Below, in pieces: positions 56,531-64,000 of a stretch of 64,000 nucleotides of DNA. The notes under the pieces were generated by a model. That model was given only the letters and a program-made list of their open reading frames with translations. It ran no database searches and had not been told where the DNA came from. A program made the position numbers and the translations under genes. Each line of letters begins with the position of its first letter. Position 1 is the first letter of the stretch. Source of the DNA: Mytilus trossulus (lineage: Eukaryota > Mollusca > Bivalvia > Mytilida > Mytilidae); contig NC_086374.1 in the NCBI RefSeq assembly GCF_036588685.1, positions 28,326,886 to 28,390,885 of the forward strand, in the 5' to 3' direction.

Positions 56531-58139
56531 TTGGTCTCAGTTTTAAAATTGTTTTTTTTTCTATTAGCATATCCAACGATTGCTCTCTTTCTATTTGCAG
56601 GATGATTTTGAGAAAAAAAAGTACCCTTAAAAAATACCTTCTTTTTTTCTCTACTTCAATGCATAAATAGAACGAAAATATATTATATAATGTAATGACT
56701 TCGATTTAACATCATAAAATGCCAAACTGTGAATGTACTGTTGAAGGTAGGTTATGAATTTTTAATGAAAACATTACCTAAAAAATGATGCTGCACTTCC
56801 TACCGTGTAGTGCATACACGCAAATAATTAGAAACGTTTGTAAAATATGTAATTCCCGTGTGAAGGGAACAACGAACGCAAACTGTCTAGTAAGACTATA
56901 TTGCATACAAACAGACATGCAAAGGTAAAATTCTCAGCGCGCTTGTTTTCTCATATCTTTCTTATACTTTTACTTAAAATTTTGACACGAAATCGGATTA
57001 ATTTCTTGAATAAAATTAGAGTAATGACGTCTTTCGTGAAAATCACTGTTAAGTCTTACGTTTATTATTTGAAAGGAAGCTGTCATTTATATATAAGTAT
57101 AAGTTTATGTTAAGATAATGTTTCTGTATTATGTAAATATCATTAGTGCTCAGCGTATCCAAAATAATACCTAACATATTTCTAGCTGAGCCTGGTTTTT
57201 AGATAAATGTGTTTAGTTCCGATGCAAAGACCCGATAAGTAATTCAATATAAACTCCAAAATATGCGATTTTTAATGACCTGACATTAAGCTGTCTACAT
57301 GAACATAAATATGAAAACAAATCTGATTTACAGCAGAAAACGAGAACCACTGAATTACAGGCTCCTTATATAATTTGGAATAGGAACATACATGATAAGA
57401 CGGTGTTGAATATGTTTGCTGTTGCCAAGCCCCATCCAATCCCTATAATTTGATAGTGATGTAACAGTACAACATAAGAACAAACTATAAGCATCAGTTG
57501 AATAGGATTTAACATACAAGGCAGTATAAAAAACCCAAATATGACCCTGCTACATATAATACTAACAACGTGATTACTGCAACATTCCTTTGGTGCACAT
57601 ACAATAGTTGATTTTAACTTATAGATGGAACATGTTTCATTCCTTGAAACTTGTCACCTCTGAACCAACATAATAGTAAATGTAAGAGGTTAATACAGAA
57701 CAGGGTAACAATAATGCCACTACTCTTTTTGTATCTTTCGTCCCTCTCTTGTAATAGAAGAAAAATACATGGTTAATAATAAAAAAGAAGAAATGTTTTT
57801 AATGCAACAGAATTTCACTTTTTTTAATTGAAATCTTTATCACCGTCTTGAAGGGACCGTATTACATTATCTGATATGTTATATAAACATAAAATTTACA
57901 TGATAATAAAGATAATCACACAGAATATGTGGTATTCACATTATATGATTTAATTGGCATTTAATGGAATTGGAAAGCATTCATTTATAATACAATGACA
58001 TGTGATCAAATCGCTGAAATCTCTCTCCTTCATTTTTATTTGTATGTGTATTTGGATTTTGTTTTAATACTAAGGATGTTCTTCACCCTGAATAGATATC
58101 ATTATCTGTTTTTGTCAAAACATTCAGAAATTTTATGTT

Positions 58140-58930
58140 CTGAATGATCTTTACATTCGGACTATTTTTGATTTTTTTACTTCTTTGATTGGAATGTCAC
58201 TGATAACACTTTTGTAGACAGAACTCGTACACCATTTCAATCCTGGTATATATGATGAGTTTTTTTACAATCACTAGATCGATGCGACTCATATGGTTTT
58301 CACCCCGATAGTACCATTAAACAAGTAGTCAACACGACTGTGTTAACATGCATCATCAGTGATATGGTCATAATCATAAATTAATTGTTCGAAATACTGA
58401 GGATTTATACCCAATTACCATATGTAAGCTACATTTAACAAATTTTTAAGGAATTTTAATTGCTTTATGCTGTTCTTACTTTATTTGTCCTTTTTAACAT
58501 TTTGTTATTCGACCGTCACTGCTGGGTCTCTTGAGGACAATATTCGCGTTTAGTGTACCAAATTTAAATCCTTGTATCTATGATAAATTTATTTACTACC
58601 ACTGGATTACATGCAACTACTGGTGGAGTTTGTCATCCAGAGAGTATCACAATCTTAGAAGTCAGCACTTCTGTGTTGACATGAATTATCATTTTTATGG
58701 TCGTTATAATAAATTAGTTTTTTTCAAAATTTGAATTGTTCTAAATATTGAGGATTTCTACCCAAGGAATATATTATAATAGCTATAATTTGCAAAACAT
58801 TTAGGACAATTTTTTTCTTAAATGCTCTTCGATCAACTTTGTACTTTATTTATCATTATTTTTTTGATTGGCACTTGATCCTTTAGAAGACGTGCGTCTA
58901 ACGTACAAGTTATCTGGTATCTATGAAGAG
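58140..58930 (+). repeat. Three decayed ~330-bp direct repeats
   Basis: Each unit ends in a degenerate form of the 'CACTGATGAG...GTAGACGAAACGCG' repeat followed by 'TGGTATCTATGATGAG' (58,200-58,260, 58,515-58,590, 58,860-58,930). They match the minus strand of 54,370-54,545. Confidence 0.55.
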
Positions 58931-58996
58931 TATTGTTTTTAGATACATATATTCTTGACAACGCTTCAACATGTTTTTAAACCAAACAATGTAGAT

Positions 58997-59573
58997 GTTC
59001 CAAACCGTATGAGTATTTGGACCGTACGCGTACGGTCTGACTGATATTAAGAAGTTGGTAAAGTTTATCAAGTTAGATACAAATGTATTTAACAGATCAA
59101 CATAACTTATATCTCCAATAAATATAAAAAGTTCAACAGCATTTGACATAAAAACTAAATATTTTAACTATTTAAAAAGATCACGCTTATTTAATTTGTT
59201 AATCTCCTGTATTTTGCAGGCCAGTATTTCAATAATTGTAGCTCAGTATGCTCATTGAAATTGAAGTTATCGGAAGTAAACATAATGTGGGAGGACAATT
59301 GTTGTAGAATATTTATGAACTCTACAAAAGAAATGTAAAAAATACAGCTTCGGCCAGAATAACAACATAAAATTCATGGATATACAATTAAACAAATATG
59401 TAATTTCAATTGTTCGCTTATTCAATTTATCCATCTATTTTGAAATAATAACAATTTGTATAACTAAAAATAAAGATTTTGATAACTGTTATCACAAACA
59501 GCTGGACCGTACGCGTATACCCATACGGTCCGGACCGTACGCGTACGGTCCAAATACTCATATGGTCTGGAAC
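58997..59573. mobile_element. 577-bp element with palindromic inverted ends
   Basis: Left end 'GTTCCAAACCGTATGAGTAT' then a palindrome. The right end is its complement (..ATACTCATATGGTCTGGAAC). Each end contains the palindrome GGACCGTACGCGTACGGTCC (perfect at 59,532-59,551, one mismatch at 59,019-59,038). Just before the right end is a third related palindrome (59,505-59,530). No transposase. Superfamily unknown. Confidence 0.75.
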
Positions 59574-59704
59574 ATACATGTATATACAATGGAATAAACA
59601 TGATACCGAGATATAAGCATGGCATGTGATACACAATACGTTAAAACACACAGAATACGATCCAGGAACAGAATCACTTGGATAAGTTTGAATAATCTAC
59701 AATA

Positions 59705-59900
59705 TCAGGAGCCTGTAATTTGGAAGTTGTTGATGGTAACTGTATGTTAAACTGTTTTATTTTGTTCATTGTTTCATCATGAATCTCGCTGTTGGATGTT
59801 TGTTCGAATTGTGTCACATATTGTCATGTCGGGGTCTTTTATACCTCACAATAACAGTATGGGTTTTGGTAAATGTTAAAGCAATCAGGTGACCTATAAT
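59705..59900 (+). repeat. Dispersed 'GGAGCCTGTAATT' repeat, copy 2
   Basis: Matches 56,325-56,530 at 'GGAGCCTGTAATTTGGAAGT' and 'CATGTCGGGGTCTTTTATAC'. Overlapping short frames are not genes. Confidence 0.6.
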
Positions 59901-59939
59901 TGCTTAAGTCGTTGTAAAACACAACATAGAAAACTAAAG

Positions 59940-61440
59940 ACTAAGCAACACAAACCCCACCAAAAACTTGAGGTGATTTCAGGTGCTTCGGAAGGTATGC
60001 AGCTGCACATGTGGCACTCGTCATGTTGCTTATGTTATTAAAACTCCGGTAAATAGGTTTAATTCGGTAGGTCACATTCGTGAAAAGGGAAAGGGTATTG
60101 CAGTTACGACATAATGAACATACCTTTACTGGAAACCTATCACGTTTCTTTACTCCTGACAAACTCATGTTTGAAACTAGTGTCTACTCTTTTCCAAATG
60201 TCCCTAAATTTGACAGCTATATACGTATGGCATACTCATGTATTTATTGTTCAACATATCCTTGTCTCTTCTTTTGTTTCATCCCTTCAACACATTAAAA
60301 AAAGCTTTAATTCTTTATTGGACCGTTTTGAGAGAAAAAAATGAAGAGCAGTACTATTAGCAGTGAAACTCAAAACATAGTACTTTTACCATGATTTTGA
60401 TATAATGCTGATTTGATTTCATTGGTTATGGAATTATGGACAAAATAAACCTGACATTTCAACTTATAAATCATAAAAAAAGACAAACCGACATATAATA
60501 GTACACAAAACACAACACGAATCCCTAAAACATTTAGGGATGATATCAGGGGCTCCGGAAGATAATACAGAACCTGCTCTTCATGTGGCACCCGTCCTGT
60601 GGCTCATGTTATTACGAACCCGATACTAAGTCGTATTTGGTAGGTCGGATTCATGAAAAATAAATAGGACTGAAGTTTCTACGACATAAGGAACATATCT
60701 GTTATCATATGCTGAATGGCTATTCCAAAACAGCCAAACAACCATGATGGCGTGCGTAAAATTTACGCAGGGATGATTTCAGTTGCATCAATTGAAATAC
60801 TTGATTTATGAACGTCCTTGTGAGCAGCAATCCTCCATAAAGGAAATCTTGATAGAAAATACACACCCGCTAATAGCGTTGTAATTGGGAGATATATACT
60901 CTGTATGCATGCGGTGCTTTAGTTTAGCTACAAAGATATGTAAAACTTGCATTTGGACGATGAAATCATTTCTTTTGTCGTACTGTTTTGTTATTAACCG
61001 ACCCTCATCGTCAATTTCTAGATGAAAGTAAAAAAATGAGGCAAACTTAATAGGGTCTGTTGTATCCTTGTATCTCGCGTTCAATGGGATAGACGAGTTT
61101 AACATGGTCACCAATTTTTTTAATTATTTGGTGAGAAAACATTATCTTTAAAACTAAAAGTAAAGTTGAGGATAACTGGTAACTTGTTTTCTCTTCTCAC
61201 AAAGTGTCTGTGTAGTTTCAACCTCATAAGAAAAAAGGAACAAGTCAGAAAGAAGAGGGACATAGTCGGTTCTCATGTGAATGCAGATAGTTTTCTGAAA
61301 AACACTTTCTCGAAACGTAACAAATTTGTTGTCAAACAAGTAATCAAGCATCTTGATAATGTCAGTTTTATCTTCAATAACGTTTGTTTAAATCAAATTG
61401 AATGTTTACAAAGTAGGATTTATCTCTCCTTAAGATAAGA
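59940..61440 (-). pseudogene. Decayed RT-element copy, minus strand
   Basis: Reading the minus strand from 61,350: 'RTDYVPLLSDLFLFSYEVET' is a decayed form of the PMGT-N-C-A-P-L-L-A-D-L-F-L motif. 'LEIDDEGRLITKQYDKRNDF' (61,030-60,970) matches the same domain as the + copy at 52.3 kb. The tail (60,640-60,480 and 60,030-59,940) has the shared 'AAGAGCAGGTTCTGTATTAT' and 'TGGTGGGGTTTGTGTTGCTT' wording. Frames are broken throughout. Confidence 0.6.
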
Positions 61441-61444
61441 TACC

Positions 61445-62400
61445 TATATGTACGCTGGTCATTCTTTTGATTAAACAAAGCATAATCAATATCTTTCAAT
61501 TTGTCTATAGTTTGAATTAAGGAATACTTGTGTACAGTGTAGAAAATCAAATGTTTTAATACTATTGCCTGATGGAAGAGTCTTAGAATGTATGCAAAAA
61601 AGGTAAAAGAATAAGTAAATAAATGACAACTGACCGATAAATAACACGCATGTACTTATTGGCATCTCACGTTTATAAACACGAGAAAGGGCAAAGGTAT
61701 GAACATATGTGATTAATAGATATCGAATTAATCCCTTCCCGTGTTCGGCCGTTCCATCCACCACACCTAAAGAAAAGAAATTTGTGAATCTAAAACAGAT
61801 GTTTTTATATAACATCATCATGATAGATATGCAACGCTATTCTAAACGGATGAAACTTCAATATTTGATGATAGAATAATACAATCAATCTACTTTGAGA
61901 CAGCTAGCTAATTCGAAAATCTGTCACTTGTGTTATCAATGCCATCAACATGTATTGATTTTGAGTTCTAGTCTGGTCCCACGAATTAACGTTGTCCTGT
62001 TATTTTCCCATGTGAAAGTTGTATCCAGAAAAGCTGTTTGAAAGCACAAAATTTACAAAACATTTATTTCGTTTACTTATGTACACGTATAAAGATCAGA
62101 TACAAGTGAACTTCTTCAAATTTAAATTTTAGATAATTTGACTTAAAACATCAGACATCCTGAAATCACTTGTGGACGGATTAAGACCTGGTATTACTGT
62201 ATGAATGAGTTTTAAATGTGCAATGATTTACTGTTTTTAAACTATTAAAACATGAATTAAAACATTTTATTTATGGAATATTAATGTGGGTAATCTCGAT
62301 ACTCAAACACTTTTAGCAATAGTAATATAGATGGTTTTAACATATGTATACAATAAATAGTATTGATGTTTTGGTTGATTATCATATATTATCATGTATC
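61445..62400. other. Non-coding, no gene seen
   Basis: Short frames only (a minus frame at 61,486-61,821 lacks motifs or splice borders). Confidence 0.4.
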
Positions 62401-62409
62401 TATCATACA

Positions 62410-63884
62410 CAGTCTATGGAAGGTGCGATACGATAAAAACTTTTCGTATATCAATGAGCGATATTGTCTAATATCATTTGTAAACATGCAGACATTTCAT
62501 GCGGAAAATGTTGTTTTTGGCAACGAAAAATTAAGAAAATACTAACTTTTATAATTATTGTTCAAATATAAACAACAATTGAGTCAAAATATACAGTAAG
62601 AAGTTAGCTAGAAGCTAAAGTTTATGTCCGTGTAAAATTTGAAGTGCTGTGTTTTCCTTATATACATAAATACGCCATGCGATACTTTTAAAATATCAAT
62701 GCGATACTTTTAAAATATCATAGCGATGTTTTTGTTATATAAATATTAGTATTTATTAGTATTAATATTTGACTGCTGTACCCATATTTTTACAATTTTA
62801 AGATTTAAGATTGTTCGAATGAATGTTTTTTTCTTCTTTTAAGTACTGTAATTTTTTTTTTCGATATTACCCATGTGGATAGGCTATAGGAGTGTGACCT
62901 CAAGGGCGGATTCAGCCGTTTCTAAAAGGAGGGTTTCAACCCAAGGATAAAGAGAGTTCAACCATATGTCCCCATTCAAATGCAGTGATCGGCCAAAAAT
63001 GGGGTTTGAAACCCCCGGATACCCCTCCGGATCCGCCACTGGACCTATATTAGAATCTAATAGGTCTGTAGACTATTTACAACCGCATTAAAATTCCGCC
63101 ATTGCATCATCACTTAAAATAGAAATTGTGGGTTAAAGCATGTGATTACAAAACAATCGACTAAACAGGTTGTTAACACTTTCAACTAACAGTAGGGTCA
63201 AGCAACATTTTCGAAAAGATAAGTCCATGTAAGCGTTAATTTTGTTGCAGAAACGAAATTTTAGTGATATTGATCCTAAAACATTAAGCTGGTCATGAAC
63301 TAAGATTGTGAATTATGTTTGCGGTTTTCTTGACATTCCTTGTGACGTTTCCTCGTATTAGTTTTATATAAGAAAACTATAGCAGTTATATTAGAAAAGT
63401 ATCGCATTCATAAATTGTTGATATTAAAAAAGTATCGCTATGATATAAGACAAACATCGCATTGATATTAGACAATACAGCAGTAACTTTGACTTATAGG
63501 TGATTTTGGCTTAGTAGACAATTGAATTCATTTCAATTGCATTCCACTGAATTTGCTACATGATTTTCATTGAATGGGTTCACCTACAAATGATAAATCG
63601 TGCAATTATGTTTCATTTATTCAACAATCTAATTTTCTCGTTTAAATACACCCTGCTTGTTATTATATAAAATAATTCATGGAAATTATACAGCAGACGT
63701 ATGTCGTGTTAAATGTCATCCTGTTTTAAGAAAAAAATCATTACTTGATACCGAGAAATCTTCGTTCCTTCATAAAAATGTAAACATTCGTCTGAGATTT
63801 ACCACAATGCAACTCGTTGATATAAGACAATATCGCTCATTGATATAAGAAAAGTTTTTATCGTATCGCACCTTCCATAGACTG
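62410..63884. mobile_element. 1,475-bp non-autonomous DNA transposon
   Basis: Both ends read CAGTCTATGGAAGGTGCGAT inward and remain near-identical for about 65 bases. Flanks ATACA (62,405-62,409) and ATACA (63,885-63,889) form a 5-bp target duplication. Subterminal copies of 'GCGATACTTTT..ATATCA' lie in inverted arrangement at 62,675-62,730 and 63,395-63,470. No transposase frame is present. Superfamily not identified. Confidence 0.85.
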
Positions 63885-64000
63885 ATACATGTCTAATTTT
63901 TACTTTGAGATATCCTAATCGAACAGAAGTGTTTGAATTTTTTTGCAGAGTAATCATATTTACCATATAAATTGTGTAATGGAAAATAATTACTTTGACT

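Larger units (their letters stand above)
54460..58260. repeat. Large imperfect inverted repeat
   Basis: Left arm pieces 54,460-54,660 and 55,780-56,370 are reverse-complement related to 57,900-58,260 and 57,340-57,900. Anchors: 'ATCACATGTCATTG' against 'CAATGACATGTGATC', 'ATAACATATCAGATAATATG' against 'ACATTATCTGATATGTTAT', and 'AGGAGCCTGTAATTCAGTGG' against 'GAATTACAGGCTCCT'. The left arm carries a ~1.1-kb insertion that includes a foldback. Confidence 0.65.

Noticed and set aside
61166-61438. 90-codon plus-strand protein
   Set aside because: It is antisense to the decayed reverse-transcriptase fragment on the minus strand.

Overview
The window is AT-rich, intron-bearing animal DNA. Exons are short and bounded by GT..AG introns, and most of the rest is repeats. 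Many dispersed repeats look like families I remember from marine mussels: the 'TTCGAGCGTCACTGATGAG' segment, the 'GCCCGAAGGGCCATGTGAGC' segment and a TTAA-flanked 'GGGCATACGATACAG' MITE. I therefore infer a bivalve, most likely Mytilus. That is recognition from memory, not a database match. There are no bacterial operons, rRNAs or convincing functional tRNAs.

Region 1 (about 0.87-15.85 kb, + strand) is a 14-exon gene model. Spliced by eye it gives one continuous 2,427-nt reading frame (808 aa) with every splice phase agreeing. The C-terminal half resembles a ZU5-UPA-death-domain protein (the UNC5/ankyrin/PIDD type of supramodule). The N-terminal ~250 residues are polar and unrecognised and could be a separate gene. 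Intron 5 (5.2 kb) is inflated by a 205-bp tandem array and by a pair of head-to-tail elements with shared ends.

Region 2 (15.85-38.4 kb) is mostly non-coding. It holds remains of minus-strand membrane-protein genes: a degenerate gene at 19.8-21.2 kb split by a TTAA-flanked MITE, an orphan acidic terminal exon at 21.4 kb, and a two-exon multi-pass gene at 37.75/30.46 kb whose first exon carries a dispersed-repeat insertion. It also holds a nearly complete non-LTR retrotransposon (21.77-26.3 kb, ORF1 and ORF2 in the same frame with a single TAG between) and two tandem arrays of about 165 bp.

Region 3 (38.4-41.1 kb) is a decayed Gypsy-type LTR retrotransposon (RNase H end, integrase, C-terminal tail).

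Region 4 (42.4-51.3 kb) is the most interesting. An intact 870-aa Penelope-like element (reverse transcriptase plus GIY-YIG endonuclease, minus strand) is flanked by 440/654-bp repeat units. These contain a tRNA-like Pol III A-box/B-box segment, a nested hairpin and 45-nt foldback palindromes. One further copy lies in opposite orientation on the other side of the ORF. A hammerhead-core-like motif sits just past the 3' end of the ORF. The whole complex lies inside a 548-bp satellite.

Region 5 (51.3-64 kb) contains no gene I can support. It holds decayed copies of a second reverse-transcriptase family, several MITEs and foldbacks (including a 1,475-bp element with ~65-bp inverted ends and a 5-bp target duplication), and a large imperfect inverted repeat.
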